A stretch of 64,000 bases of DNA from Whalleya microplaca. Lineage: Eukaryota > Ascomycota > Sordariomycetes > Xylariales > Xylariaceae. The notes below the pieces were generated by a model. The model was not told where the DNA came from and searched no databases. It saw nothing but the letters and a program-made list of their open reading frames with translations. Made by a program: the position numbers and the translations under genes. Each line of letters begins with the position of its first letter. Position 1 is the first letter of the stretch. Below are positions 11,919-24,478 of this stretch, in pieces. The stretch covers positions 1-64,000 of the forward strand of contig MU385785.1 of NCBI GenBank assembly GCA_022497155.1, in the 5' to 3' direction.

Positions 11919-13830
11919 TTACATGCCCTCGAAGTCCCCGCCCAGGTCGTCTTCGTCCAGGTCTCCCTCTTGTATCTCCTTCGCCATCTCGCGCTCGCGG
12001 TCGCGCGCCTCCTGGGCGTTCTTGAGCTCGAGGCGGTGTTGGTTCATGGGGAAACGCATAGCCTATCGAAAACAAGTAGGTTAGTTTATGAATTCAAGAT
12101 AGGTTGTATGTAAATGTAGGCAAAAAGGAGGAAGACAAACCTTAACACTCTCATCGTGCAACGCGAGACACGCCCGAATACGATCGTGGAAGGCCTCGCC
12201 GGGCTCCCGGGTGGCGTAGACATCCCCGACCTCCTTGCTCTTCATGAAACCCCGTTCCCGGTCCAGGCTCGCCTCGATGACGCCATCGCGGATGGCCTTG
12301 GCCACTATGTACTCTGCGCTCTCCTCGCTACCGAGATGCAGGCGGATGCAGATGTCACGCAGCGAGATGCGGCTGTAGCTTAGGCTCATCATGCGGATGC
12401 CGGTCTTGATGACGTTCTGGCGCAGGCGCAGGATGAGGGAGTAGGTGCCGTCCCGGCGGAAGGTGTCGGCGTGGTCGGCAATGGTCAGCTCGAAGTCCTC
12501 TAGGTTGCCCACGCGCACGGCCTGCACGAGCAGGAAGTACGGGTGGAGCGCTTGTTCCATGTTGGTCACGCGGAACGTGGCGCGCTCGGGGATATCACCC
12601 ATTAGTAGCTCAACGACGAGTAGGAGCTTCGCCGCGGTTTGCGCAAAGCCCAGGGCGCAGGAGCTCGTTGGCGCCTTACGCGTGGCGGCTGTCAAGTGCT
12701 CGTGGGCCTCGGTGTATCGTAGCTGGATGGCTCGAATCCGTCCAAGATAGTACAAGAAGCGCGCGACCTGGTTGTTGGCCGCATTCTCCGGGAACTGCGT
12801 GTGGGATACGAGAAGATCGGCTTGTGAAATGTGCGAGGTCAAGAGATAACTTCGGAGAAGGAGTACTATTACCGACGCCTGAGTATCAATATCCTTGCGC
12901 AACACGGCCGTCCTCAGAGCAGTGAGGAGGGTAGGTCGGATAGCAACAACGGGAGACTGGGGAGAGGGAGGTAAGGGGGCCAGCTGCTCGCAGAACAGCG
13001 AATAGTAGAAGTAGGCCTTGGCAGATAGAGAATCTAGAGTCCGGCGGTTCAACGACTGGATGCGGTCTGATAGGTATTTGGAAAACTCAGCGCCCCGTTG
13101 GAACTGTTTGGAGTCGAACAGGTAGACTTGGACCAGAATACCCAAGAAAAGGTCGACCTCGGGGATGACCTCCTTGTTCTCTTTCTTGTTGCCGTTCTTG
13201 GCCGGCGCCTTCGGTTCGCTGTCAACCTCCATCTCGGTACTCGCCTGGCGACCTAGAGGTACATTTTCCTTTCCGATGGCAAACAGAAGCTGCTTAGCAA
13301 CATTTGCTGATGTGCTTGTAGGAGGGAAAGTCTCGGCGATGACCTGCGCGAGGATGTCCGGTGTGAGGCGTTTCCGGAGGGACGAGATGGATCTGAGAGC
13401 CCTTAAGGAGAATCTGGCATCGAACAGGGCTACGGCGCGGTCGAGGAGGGCGAAATTGCTCTTGATATCTGTGTGATAGGGAAAACATAGGTCAGCAAAC
13501 TTTGATCTGTTTGGGTTGACGGGCTGGGAGGCATCTGCACGGCATACCTGTGATGGCCTGGGTGATGGGATCGACCTTGACCTCTGGACCGTCGGCCTTA
13601 TCCGAATCGTCCATGGCAACGTCGCCGTCTGCATCGGGAGGCGGTTGAGACGACTGTTTTGTGGTCTTTGAGGGGGGGACAACAACAGTCATATCTTCGC
13701 CTTCCTTGACGCCCTTCTTGCCCTTAGCCTTCAGTGACGACTTCTCATCGGTCATATCGACATCCTGGTTATTCCTAATACCATTCTCGACAGGCTCGTT
13801 GCCGTTTGAATGAGGCGTCTTGCCGGGCAT
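11919..13830 (-). CDS. RPN3: 26S proteasome regulatory subunit Rpn3 (PSMD3)
   Basis: Non-ATPase lid subunit of the 19S regulatory particle. Exons 13830-13548, 13468-12141 and 12062-11919 give 584 residues, close to yeast (523) and human (534) allowing for a longer N-terminus. Residues 1-95 are charged and disordered (EGEDMTVVVPPS, DADGDVAMDDSDKAD). The helical-repeat part begins at DIKSNFALLDRAVALFDARF and runs into a PCI domain with LRDICIRLHLGSEESAEYIV and KAIRDGVIEASLDRERGFM. The last exon restores the typical tail RFPMNQHRLELKNAQEARD followed by an acidic end. Without that exon the frame would run on about 20 residues to a false stop, so the short terminal exon matters. The start is the first ATG and directly precedes the disordered segment. 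Confidence 0.93.
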
Positions 13831-15459
13831 TATCGATGGGGGTTATGCGGTATGTGAGAGGTTTATGGGTGTGGTTTGTGAGTGGTAGGTGATAGATTAG
13901 TAAGGGGGTGGTGGATGGTAAGGCAGCTGACTCGATGTCTGATGATGACGAGATGGACGGATGATGCTAAGGTTAGCTTAGGGTCAAACGAGGCGACTGT
14001 TCGCGAGGCGCGCTCTCTGGCTTCGGACCCTGCAGGGAATCAGGAAATGGGGAATGGGGAATGGCGAAAGGGCGAGATCGTGTGGTCGCCCGAGAGGAAA
14101 ACAAACTCAGATGTCTAAATAACACAAAAGAGAAGAAAGAATTATGTGTGACTTCAGTGCACGCGGTGGGAAATAGAGTCGCCGTGGGAAGTTGATGCTG
14201 TGTTGTTGTTGTTGGATACTGGGAATTGGGAGATGGAAGACAGAGAGAGGAGATTGATGAATTGATGATTTCAGGTGTTTGTTCGCTCATTCACTGCAGT
14301 TTAGGGCATGTACATACGTACCTTAGGTACTGACTGGGCAGCCTTCTAGCACTGAATGGCACTGAAATTGTAGGGCTTCTAGCACTGAATGGCGCTGCAC
14401 GGCACTGCAAGTTTAGTGCACTAAGTACCTAACTAGGTACCTAACTAGGGCTTTCCTTCCTGTAATTACGGAATATTTCAATGTGCTCTTGCCATTGCTG
14501 GTGAGACACACGCAGAGAAGGAAGGAAGCTCAAAGATGCGACCCGAAAGCGCCAAGGCGCTAAGGCACGCAGTACAAAGCTTGGGCCCACGAGTACAGAG
14601 ATCTAAGCTGCAAGACCGTGCCAGTCTCCAGGTATTTCCGATACTTCCTGGCCTAGTTGGAAAGGACCTAATGCCGGCATGCCTCAACGGATTGGGTCCC
14701 GAGTGACGTTTGCAAGCTGGTGCCTACCTTATTAACCCTTGGATGTGTACGTTCGTGTATCATGTATCCATGTATCATGTTGGACTGCTACCTAATAAGC
14801 ATCTTACTAACACACATCCATCCATCTCTCTACCTTACATGTATTCAATATCTTCAATATAGCATATGTCATACCTATCACGTTGGCGTTCCTAGTATAG
14901 CCACCACGAATTTGAAAATTTTACTTCAATTACCACGAACGCGGTGCTCAAGACATATTCCGTGCATTGCCTTCAACGCGCAACAACAAATATCAAACCC
15001 GAATGTAAACTGTCCGGAGTAAGTACGTACTTACAGTCTCTCCCACCTGCATGGCTGGAAAACCGCCCGAACACGTCGTCGTTTGGCTCCATATCTCCCG
15101 CACCCGCCGAACCATTGGTCTGAGTCCACATGTCCACGCTTGACAGGCAGACCAAACCAAACCAAACTGACTATTGCGCTTCTCCCTTTAAGAGAATATG
15201 TATGCAGGTCACTTACCTACCTACCTACCTACCGACCTACTTACCTACTACTTACCTACCCCTGCCCCCGGACTGATCGCGTACTTTGCATTGCGGCTGG
15301 TTGCATTACCTGGGTTGTAGGTAAGTACCAACCTAGGTATGAGGTAAGTAGACGGGAAAAAGCCGGCTCGTCTTGCATATATCAGTACAGCAGCAGCAGC
15401 ACGTGATGAGCGTCATGAATCGGTAAATCAAGGGTTCTCTATAGGCAGTAGATAAGCTC

Positions 15460-15511
<52 letters not shown>

Positions 15512-16317
15512 TATATATATATACTTATCTTCATTTAACTTCGTGTATCACTTGCTTGAGTTAGTTAGGTAACGAAGGGGATCGATTGCCGTGACTATGG
15601 CTGAGCATATAGAGTTAACTAAATTCTATCCCAAGCAGCGCGATTGGTATTCGCTCCTGTACCTCATTTACCGTGTTGGTGTATGTGATGCGATATGTAG
15701 ATTATCGCAGCAATATGAATGAAGAGTGTTGTTGAAGGGAATACATGAGAATGAAGGGCGTTCGTTCATCCGATGCCCAATCCATGGATGGTCACTGTTA
15801 CTTTGTCGTATATGCGATGGGATATGTAGGCTGTTGAAGAGAAAACAACCATCAAGAAGGCTACTCGTTCACCCAATGCACAATCCATAGAGTCACTATT
15901 CCTGCAATTGTATTTTGCTCAAGCACGATCTTGATTACCCATCGAAATCTAGAATCCCCCTACCCATCCCTTCCCTTCCGTGTCAATGTGTCTGTTTGTC
16001 TGCCTGACTTTCTGTCTGTCTGAGTATGGGATCTCTAGAACCTTATGTACTGCTACACTACCTACAACCCAGGCATCTAAATCAAGAAACTCTCAACGCA
16101 ACGCGGAACGCCGAAACCAGACCGAAATCCCCTTCCGAGATCGTATCGTAAACCGCCCCTATTACCGTGAAAAAGCCTGATCCATCAGATCCCTCAGGGG
16201 AAGAGAGAAAAAAAACAACGCCGGTTTGTATAGGTGAACTAGAGAGCATGCCATGATGTTGTGACCACGTGCCCTCATAATCACGTATGTATGTGCAAGT
16301 ATCACGTCGCTCACTCC
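13831..16317. other. Intergenic region between RPN3 and TAF12
   Basis: Includes the RPN3 promoter and the TAF12 3' flank. Short frames are present, none convincing. It carries an imperfect local duplication (TTCTAGCACTGAATGGC near 14344 and 14378), CTAC/GTAG tetranucleotide runs near 15213-15260 and a long AT tract at 15462-15522. Confidence 0.5.
15462..15522. repeat. (AT)n microsatellite
   Basis: About 60 bp of nearly pure alternating AT, broken once by AATA. Confidence 0.95.
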
Positions 16318-16515
16318 CTACTTCTTGGCAACTGGCGCCTCCCCCTGATCCTCCGCGGGTCTCTTGCGCTTGCCGCCAGCCGCTCCCTCGCCATTGTTGT
16401 TATTGTCTGCAGCAGCAGCGGATGTGCCTGCCACACCGGCGTCCGCGAACCTGACTCTAGCCGCGCCGGCGCCCGTCGACCTACGCCTGTTCCTGCCCGC
16501 AGGACGAGACACTTC
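16318..16515 (-). other. In-frame open extension after the TAF12 stop codon
   Basis: Immediately after the TAF12 TAG the same frame stays open for about 65 more codons to a stop at 16318. The sequence looks protein-like: SRPAGRNRRRSTGAG, an Ala/Asn/Gly linker, then GGKRKRPAEDQGEAPVAKK, a good match to a bipartite nuclear localisation signal. The context is AAA TAG GAA, not a known strong readthrough motif. GT-AG splices that would skip the stop would be only 30 or 48 nt and would delete conserved residues. It could be a readthrough extension, a recently acquired stop, or chance openness in GC-rich 3' UTR. Confidence 0.3.
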
Positions 16516-18715
16516 CTATTTGTCGTCCTTGCCGGGCATGACCTTGGCGGCCTGCACCGCGCTCATCTTGGAGATCCAGTTGGGCGACGGCTGCACCTTG
16601 CGCACCGTGCGCAGCTCGTCCGACGTGTAGCCGGGTATGCGGATGTTGTACACGCGCTCCAGCACCAGCTGAATGTCGCGGATCTCGAGCACCTTGCTGC
16701 CGCGTTCCTTAGCCAGCCGGCAGGCCGTGTGCAGGATGTTGTCCACGAAGTTGTCAGCCACGCTGAGCACGGACTACGTGTAGTTTATGTTAGCATCGTA
16801 TATAGAGAAAGGTGATGAAAAGAAATAGAGTGATTGGGAGAAGTCGTATTTTGTGTCTGTTTGAACTAACCTCTTCAACATCAGGAGTCAAGTAGTTGCC
16901 ATCTGCACCAGGTGAGCCCCCACCACAAACCTGACGGACAAGTTCGTCAAGCTTCTTCTTTGACAGTACGTGGTCGCCTTCGGTGTCAAACTGGGGTGCA
17001 TTCATCTTAGAGATGACAGGTTGCCCTGCGGTGCCGCCACCGGTGCCAGTGCCTCCACCATATGTGGGACGACCAGGGGTGGTACCGCCTCCAACAGCGA
17101 CTGCGGTGGGGACAGCTGTGGACTTCTCGGACAAGGACTTGGGAATCGGCATCTTGGGCGTCAACGTCGCTGATGTATTAGGCTGTGGGTGCGCGTGTGG
17201 ATGGCCAGATTGGGATATGTTATTGGTGAGATTACCGGATCCTGGGGTTACTATAGCACCAGCGGATTGGCTGTTTTGTTGGCCGGTAACGTTGGTTGAG
17301 GAATTGGCACGTATGACCGCAGCTGCGTGAGTTAAGGGACGAACTTGAGAGCCGGGCCCTTGTTGGTTTGCAGACTGGGGTGTTTGGACACGCGCAGAGG
17401 CCTGTGTTGGTGTTCCTGCCGTGGGCATATGTCCGGAGGCAGCGGCGGCAAGAGCCGTGTTAACCGGAGGCGGGTGCTGTGTATGCACGCCAGGCTCGAT
17501 CTTGACCTGGGCCTGGGAAGCAGGCGCGGGTGGATGCGATGGATGCGATGGATGTGACGGATGCGACGGGTGAGATGGCTGTGACGGCTGCTGGGGTGCA
17601 CTTGTCGAAGGCGTCGCCGGCGTTGCAGGAGTCTGTGGCTGTTGCGTTTGCCCAGCTGGTCCAGGCGCTCGGTTGGCGGCAGCAAGTTGCTGGTTTTTGG
17701 CGGCATCCATCGCTGCGTTCACCGACGCAGTTGCCGCCTGCATCGGGTGGCTCGACGCACTGGCACCAGCATTCTGATTTTGCACCGGCTGGGAACGTCC
17801 CGGCTGAAGAGCATTCTGTCCCTGAGTATTGTTATTGTTGCTGTTGTTATTACTTTGGCTAGCAGCTTGCATCTGGGCCCGGAGACCCTTGACGAATCTT
17901 TCGGAGTCTTGGTACATCTTAGTGTCCGAGTTCTTCTGGTCGGTATACTTCTTGAATTCTTCCGATTGCGTCTGGCCTTTCTGTTCGTGGTTTCTGATAA
18001 CATTGTCGAGTTTCCCGATTCTCGACTTCAAGTTCTCCATCTGCATCAGGTGACGTAAGTACTGTTGCTTCATGTTGTTCAACCACTTCGGTGCTTGTTC
18101 CGGCGGTATGCTAGGCGGCATCGGTACCAGGTGCCATGGCAGCTTGTTAATGTGCTCTGTGAAGGTCTTCGTCATCGCTTGCTGTTGGGCATTAGCCGAG
18201 GCGGCGGCATTATGAGCCACGAGGTTCGGGTTGGGCGCATTATTCGCAGGACCAGGCCCCTGAGACCTACTCGCTGCCATCGCGGTAGACCTCTGGTTTG
18301 CTGCCATGGCACTCTGAGCTTGGCTGGCCTGGGTTACTTGCGCTGGAGCACCCGGCTGGCCCGGCTGGCCGTGCTGACCCGGCTGGCCCTGCGCACCCGA
18401 GTGACTCCTCACATGGATGGTCCTAACCTTATTGACGACCATGCGGGAGAAGTCGACGACCTTCTGTCTCGCACTCTGGTGCTCCTGGGAGTTGGGTGGG
18501 TTCTGCTCCATCTTGGCCCATAGCTGTCTCAAACCCTCCTCGTATTTTGTTCGTTCTTCGGCGCTGAGATAGCCGAGGGTACGCATCTGTTCGGGCTTGA
18601 GAAGGGTGACTCGTTGCTGGCCTTGGCCTTGGCCTGGCCCTTGGGCAGGCTGGCCCTGAGGTGGGTGGTTCATGGCGGTGCGCGAGTCCGAGGCTGGGCG
18701 GGACGGGATATTCAA
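16516..18715 (-). CDS. TAF12: TFIID/SAGA subunit TAF12 (histone-fold)
   Basis: Transcription initiation factor subunit that pairs with TAF4 in TFIID, and with Ada1 in SAGA, through a histone fold. Exons 18715-16871 and 16773-16516 join after PDVEE to give [20 protein letters not shown], then [20 protein letters not shown], the classic TAF12 fold, at about residues 616-690 of 700. The rest is long and low in complexity: Gln/Pro/Ala-rich, an Asn run, a 9-bp repeat coding four to five SHP units (17527-17575), and a likely coiled coil around 225-290 ([20 protein letters not shown]). The second Met (18673, MNHPPQG) is an alternative start. The stop is TAG at 16516-16518; the same frame stays open beyond it (separate entry). 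Confidence 0.92.
17527..17575. repeat. 9-bp coding minisatellite in TAF12
   Basis: Repeats of a GGATGCGAT-type unit on the plus strand encode the Ser-His-Pro repeats of TAF12 on the minus strand. Copy number is likely to vary between strains. Confidence 0.8.
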
Positions 18716-21062
18716 TCGCTACACTGTAACTGTAGGCGTCACTGTAAGCAAGCGTATGCAAACCGCTTGCAAGAGACGTCGGAGGGCACTGAGGGCGTAG
18801 CGGGCGCAGAGGGGGGTTGATGTGTACGGGTATGTAAGATGTAGTTGGTGGTTGATTGATGGCTGGTTGATGGCTAGATGATGTAGCGGAGATGTTCAGC
18901 GATGGATACGACGTATGGATGGCGAAAGGCTGCGGGACACAAGAAAGAGTTGTATGCTAACGCCTAGATGGATAGGAGTCTTTCACAGGATCATTTCCTC
19001 GAAGGTTGCTCGACCTTTAATAGATAAATCCGAGCAGGTTGGAGAAGGGAAGGCTGGCCATCTGCATTTGCCTGGGATTTGCCTTTGGGCTTTGGCCGAG
19101 CTTTCAGTCCGTGATTCGTAGGCAGAGCCAATTAAGGTTGTGGCTTGTGTGAAGTTGTGGATCGCCTTAGCAGCTTAGCCCCATCCCATGCGGGGGCATG
19201 GAGATGTGGCGTTCTCATAGCCGATCACATATTCTCACATATTCTTACATATAAAAGTACTGTTAGTGTTCGCTTCAAGAGTTTTCCTCTTTATAAAAAG
19301 AAAAGGTAGTTCAGGTAAAATGTAATTCCTCAAGTTTATAGTTATATACGGCTTGAAACAGGTGTCTGTAGCTAGTTACACCAACACAATGTAGCTGACA
19401 TAGGTGACTAATCCTGAAATTTGAATCTTATTATATAGAGCATTTAAACTGGTTTAACTTACACATACAAGTGATGGCAAGTTTACATGGTTATAAATGT
19501 TTTATCAGCTTTTGAAATGACTGTATATTGTGTCAATTCATTGCTAACAAATTGATTGACAAAGTCGATCTTAGGAGTACATTAAAAGTAGCCGCGTATA
19601 TCTTCTTGTTAAGGAAGTTGTGAGACTTGGTTTAGATTGAGACCTTTAATATTTTACACTGTGGTAAAAGTTATAGATTGATATTAAGTTAATATCAAAA
19701 ACCATAGCCTAGGTATAGTTGGGAAGATTAGGTTTACATCCGGATTCATAAGTAGTAGTATTGCTCCCAAGGGCTCATGAGCCTACATCGACCGTCAATT
19801 ACCTTATTAAAACCGAAGTCCCTAATTTAATACAGTCCATCTATATCGTAGGCTACCTTCGTTACGACGACTGAATTTCTCGCTATAATCAACTTTGTTA
19901 GAACATTCATAGATCAGAAAATCCGGTCTATGTATTAGTCCGTATGTGATACATATCACTCATTTGGAGCTGGGTTTAACAACTGTTGTGTTTCTGACAT
20001 CGCAGAGGGTCCGAAGGAATCTGACCCGATATACATGTATACCTTGCTGTGTGATCTCCTGTTGTACCACCGTATTGCCAAATGCCTGGAACCCCTAAGA
20101 GTGGGAGGTCAAGCCTCAAGCGAGTCCCCCAACCAAGGCTCCAAGATCATCTGACATCCAAACACTCCGACATGCAACCGCATGGCGCGTATGGGCATAT
20201 TTCCCGGGGTTTCGAGGATCAACATACATACTGCATAAGATAACGGACTTCTGAGAGTTCAACCCAGCGTTTTATATTCAAACCACCACCGAATGGTCCG
20301 CGAACCTAATGTCTATAGATAGATGACTGAAGCAAGAAAGGGGGCGCAACCAAAACACGCGCTGTGAGCGGCCGCTTCTATGTAGGTAGACATTAATAAC
20401 ATCATGACTTATCATCGTCTTTCGTCGTCATAATCATCAACATCGTTCATCAAGTATCGTCATCGTCATCATCGTGTTGCCCGCGATCATCATCGTCAAT
20501 CATCGTTTGCTATCGCACACACACAAACTCGCCTTCCCCCCCCCAGTGGTCGTTGTATGTAACCCCCAGGTTTGTCTAAAAAGGTATCTGATGAAAAGTA
20601 ATAGGAAAGAAAAAAAGAAGAGGAGAACCGAAAACACAGTTGAAAAAACCCCTTATCTCTCGTTATAGACAAGTTGAAAAACCACCCGTGAAATTTGTAA
20701 TCCCTGGCTATGAAGCCAATGCTCTATGCTTTGCTTTGCTGCTGCTGCTGCTGCTGCTGCGATGCTAATATTCTCCTATCGTATCGTATGCCCGATGATG
20801 ATCTCGCAATGAATCTCGCAAAATGCGAACGTAGCTAGCTCTCTCTCTCATATTACCCCTATACCCATGTTGAATTTTGCATGGCAGTTGTCCTCCATGC
20901 TGGATTTTGGTCATTTTTGTAGTGTTGTGTATAATAACAACTTGTTGTGGATTATACGTGGGCGCGTATTGGTCCCAACGTGTGGGTTTGCGAATTATCG
21001 CAAGTATGAGCGATTTTCCGCCTCAATTTCATATAACGTATGCTCTAGGTATGCCCGAGTCC
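18716..21062. other. Intergenic region, no gene seen
   Basis: TAF12 promoter side on the left; an AT-rich middle; CAT/CGT trinucleotide runs at 20400-20500; a CTG run at 20737-20761. No frame looks coding. Confidence 0.5.
20737..20761. repeat. (CTG)n trinucleotide run
   Basis: Seven consecutive GCT/CTG units in non-coding sequence, in the 3' flank of the acidic hypothetical gene. Confidence 0.85.
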
Positions 21063-21935
21063 TCATTCCGAATCGACATCCATTAAAGTCCAGTACGGGA
21101 GCTCCTTCAAGGAGACCCCGGCATCGTCCAAGATGATCTCGTCGTCCGAGTTCGGCTCCTTGAGCTCTTCAATGCGCTCCTGGATGATGCTATTGCGGTC
21201 GACCTTCCGCCGCATTCGACGAGTAGGGCCCGTCTCGTTCCCTTCATAATAAGGTTTCACATCCTCGAGATCGGAATCACTGCCTCGCTCGCTGACCGTC
21301 CGTTTGCTGAGGCTCCCGGATTGCATGCGCCTCAGACGGCGCTGCCTGCGATGACGCTTTAGTTGCATCTCAAATTCGTCATCATTATCAACATCATCCG
21401 AATCATCGAAGGGATTTATGGCCTCGAATCCATTCAACAGGGTCGGATCTATGTCTCGGGACCTGGACCGACTTCGCTCGGAGTCGGCATACTCGACTGC
21501 GTACGGTCGAATAACGTCCACGTGATTATAGTTGCTATCCAGCAAATAGTCATCGCTCAATTCTTCAATGGTCATCCCAGCCTGCTCCGTGCGAATGGTC
21601 TTGATCGTCCGTCTTCGCTCCTGAAACGGTGGTATATCCGATAGTGGCGACTTTGGGGGACTTGCAGATGACTCGGTCCCCTCGTCAGAGGAATGAGATG
21701 ATCGAGGAGAGATCTCCTCAGCGCGAGGCCCACGACTGTAGCTGAATTGAGTCCCTCCTATAGGTCGAATGTTGGAAGGCTGGCCTCTTTTACTGTGAGC
21801 CTTGGAGTACGGTGGCGGCCGGCCATTAGAAACTACCTTGCGATTGATCGCAGGTGATGTTGTGGTGGGCGTCTCCGGCGGTGAAGACGGAGGTGCTGCA
21901 TGAGCAGTATCCAGGGAGGGGGTGTGTGGCCGCAT
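21063..21935 (-). CDS. Hypothetical acidic, disordered protein
   Basis: A single-exon frame of 290 residues with balanced codon use. The N-terminal half is Ser/Pro/Thr-rich and disordered. The middle has an acidic patch (NPFDDSDDVDNDDEFEMQL) followed at once by a basic one (RHRRQRRLRRM). The C-terminal part (NSIIQERIEELKEPNSDDEI, then SLKELPYWTLMDVDSE) looks like a conserved helical and tail motif. No enzyme motif, signal peptide or membrane segment is seen. An acidic/basic disordered protein of this type could be nuclear, but I do not recognise the family. The first ATG (MRPHTPSLDTAH) is used as start. Confidence 0.75.
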   Translation of the reverse strand: MRPHTPSLDTAHAAPPSSPPETPTTTSPAINRKVVSNGRPPPYSKAHSKRGQPSNIRPIGGTQFSYSRGPRAEEISPRSSHSSDEGTESSASPPKSPLSDIPPFQERRRTIKTIRTEQAGMTIEELSDDYLLDSNYNHVDVIRPYAVEYADSERSRSRSRDIDPTLLNGFEAINPFDDSDDVDNDDEFEMQLKRHRRQRRLRRMQSGSLSKRTVSERGSDSDLEDVKPYYEGNETGPTRRMRRKVDRNSIIQERIEELKEPNSDDEIILDDAGVSLKELPYWTLMDVDSE

Positions 21936-24478
21936 ATCTCTGTCGGCTTCGTGGGAATGCTCCCGCCCGAGAAGTCCGTCTTGTGCGATCTTATCGATTC
22001 AATTCACACAATCTGGCAATGTGGGGTAAAAATCGCGGGGAGATAAAGTGAGCAGCAAGTTTAAGGCGTCAGCACCCAGAGCAAGAATCTCCAACGTGGA
22101 GAAGTTAATAGACTCCGATAACTTGTCATGTTAATATGCTGGGCGTTCTGGTAGGGCAAGGCCGGTCACCGCTACAATTCCTCCACAAAGGCGATAGAAT
22201 CGGAGCCGTCTCGGGGAGGTGGAATTGGACTTTATGCCGCTAATTTAAGGTCAAGAGACAACGTGTGAAGCTACCCGTGAGGAATTGATGACCCAGCTCG
22301 TTCCTGTGGGCAGGAAAATCTTGTTTGGTAGGAATGGCGCAGTATCCAGAGACGAAATAATGCGTCTCAATGGAGATTATTCGAAATATGTGTGTTGCGC
22401 AGAAAAAAAAAATCAATAAACCCTTGAAGTGTGGATCTCCAGAGGCCGTTCAGATGTGGTCCTGAGAAGCCCAAGGAATAAAAAAAAGACAAGGGCTAGA
22501 AGAACCGTGTTGGTTGAACTTTTCAGACTGCGATTTTAATGGAGACGAATAAAGATAGTGGTTCGTATTCCTGCTGCCCGAGCTTACTGCATAGGTATGA
22601 CTGTATGAGAGGACTCTCATGTGTGCAAGACCAAGGGAGATGAAGCCGTATCGGAGGCGGGATCGCCAGTGGTTTTATAGTGGCAGGCAAAATATAGAGA
22701 GGACTGCGAATAATCGAGGTTGTGAGCATTAAAATAGGACTAGCAGTCTGGCAGCGTTCTCAGCGTATATCGGAGGATCTCGCAGAGACTGCGGCTTGGG
22801 CACCAATGCTCCAGGACTCCCTGGCTATCGCACAATCACTTCGCCTGAGAGGCATAGCGCACCCAGAGAAATTGCGACATGTATTCAATGGAAGGCATGA
22901 GGGATATAATGAAGGGGAAAGATGAGTTTTCAGGGACAAATGCTGTGGTAGGATGTCAGAATTTGGTGGAGTGAGTTGTCAGTCAACGGCCCTCTTAAAT
23001 GGCGGATGTTGACCGAAAAGTATTTGCTTCCAAGGCTAGTTGCTTAAGAGGCTTCTCACACCCTGACGTATCAGAGCAGGACCGAGAGGCGATGGAGGGA
23101 CGTGAATGGGAAAAATGAAAAAAATGCAAAGTAGACAGGGGGGTTAGGTAGCAGCACTTATGCCCAATGATCGAGGGTCCTGGGGCCTTTTTTTTGCTGC
23201 AGGCAGGAGAGAAGGGAAGAGACACGACGGTAGTGGAGATGAAGATTTCACTGCTTGGCCACATGTAGTAGTATGTAGATAGTATGTAGGCTACATGTAG
23301 GTCGAGGTTTAGAGGTCAGGGATTCCCCGAGTCTGCAAGTAATAATGGTGAATGGCGACGGCAATGGCAATGGGCAATGGCAATGTCTCTGTCTCTCGCC
23401 ACTTACATACAGCCTACGGGCGAACTGCGCAACGCGCAATGCTCCATCCTGCGCAATGCTTCCCGGCGCGCTGCGCTGCGGTGAATCTCGACGGAATACC
23501 TACCTAGGCATGTTTAACCAGGCATGTTTAACCACGGGCTTCTGGCTTGACCAGGTATATGTGGTGAGCATATGTGGTGAGTATACGCGGTGATTCTTGT
23601 TTGTACACTTGACACTCCGATAGTGCAGGCCATCGACCTGCCTACTTGAGCGAGAAGACGCCCGGCCAGGCGAGCAAGCAGGCAGACAAGCAGGCAGACA
23701 GACAGGCAGATAGGCACACAGATAGAGACCAGACATTTGACGGATCTTGCACTGGAGCTGCACTGGCAGACTGGCAGCGCTGCACTGGAGCAGCCTCGGC
23801 GTTTTCGATGATCTGTGGGCATTTTGGGAATTTACCGTGTGAATTACCTATCAATTCACCCGGGCGCTGCTGGGATCAACCAGCATGATCATGATTGAAA
23901 TAGAAGATGCCCTAGTCGTCGAATGGAGTCCCCTTGAGGCATTGACGTGCAGGAAGCAGGAAGGGAGAAGCCGCCTCTACCTAGAAGCTACCTACCTAAG
24001 GTTAGGTCCCGTATGTATGTACAATTGAGCAATGAGAGACCTACATACGGATACAGTTGACCGAGGTATGTGCATGTATTCCGTACTATAATATGCGTGA
24101 CTAAGCAACTAAAGTTGTGAGGCTGGTGATATTATCTGCGCCACAAGGTGGGGGAGATTGTGGCTTGACCTAGTTACCTCCAAAAAGTACGTACCTACCT
24201 AGGTAACGAGGAGCTGATTACATAGCGACATGCACTTTATTTACTTTCAGTACGTACTTACAGTTGAGCTTCTCAAGATATCATCTGCTACATACCTATT
24301 AAAACGTGCAGTCGACTTTAAGATCTGTTATCCAGGAACACTTCTTGAGTGGTAGCAGAATAGCATCTCATTTACGCCGAGTGCGGTACTAGAATCGCTC
24401 GACCACTACGGAATATCTACGGGCATATGTCCTCGCCATCCGGCTTAGATATCGACCTTGACAAGAGACGCGTTCACC
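21936..24478. other. Intergenic region with short tandem repeats
   Basis: Divergent promoter region between the minus-strand hypothetical gene and plus-strand SPC34. No coding frame is convincing. Local repeats include a 14-bp duplication (AGGCATGTTTAACC, about 23506-23533), a 13-bp duplication (ATATGTGGTGAGC, about 23558-23583) and CAGA/GCAAG-type runs at 23660-23720. CCTAGGTA-type palindromes occur near 24195. Confidence 0.5.

Noticed and set aside
11509..12075. 188-codon minus-strand frame covering the RPN3 3' end
   Set aside because: It is the wrong frame of the terminal RPN3 exon plus simple repeats; the correct frame gives the conserved Rpn3 tail.
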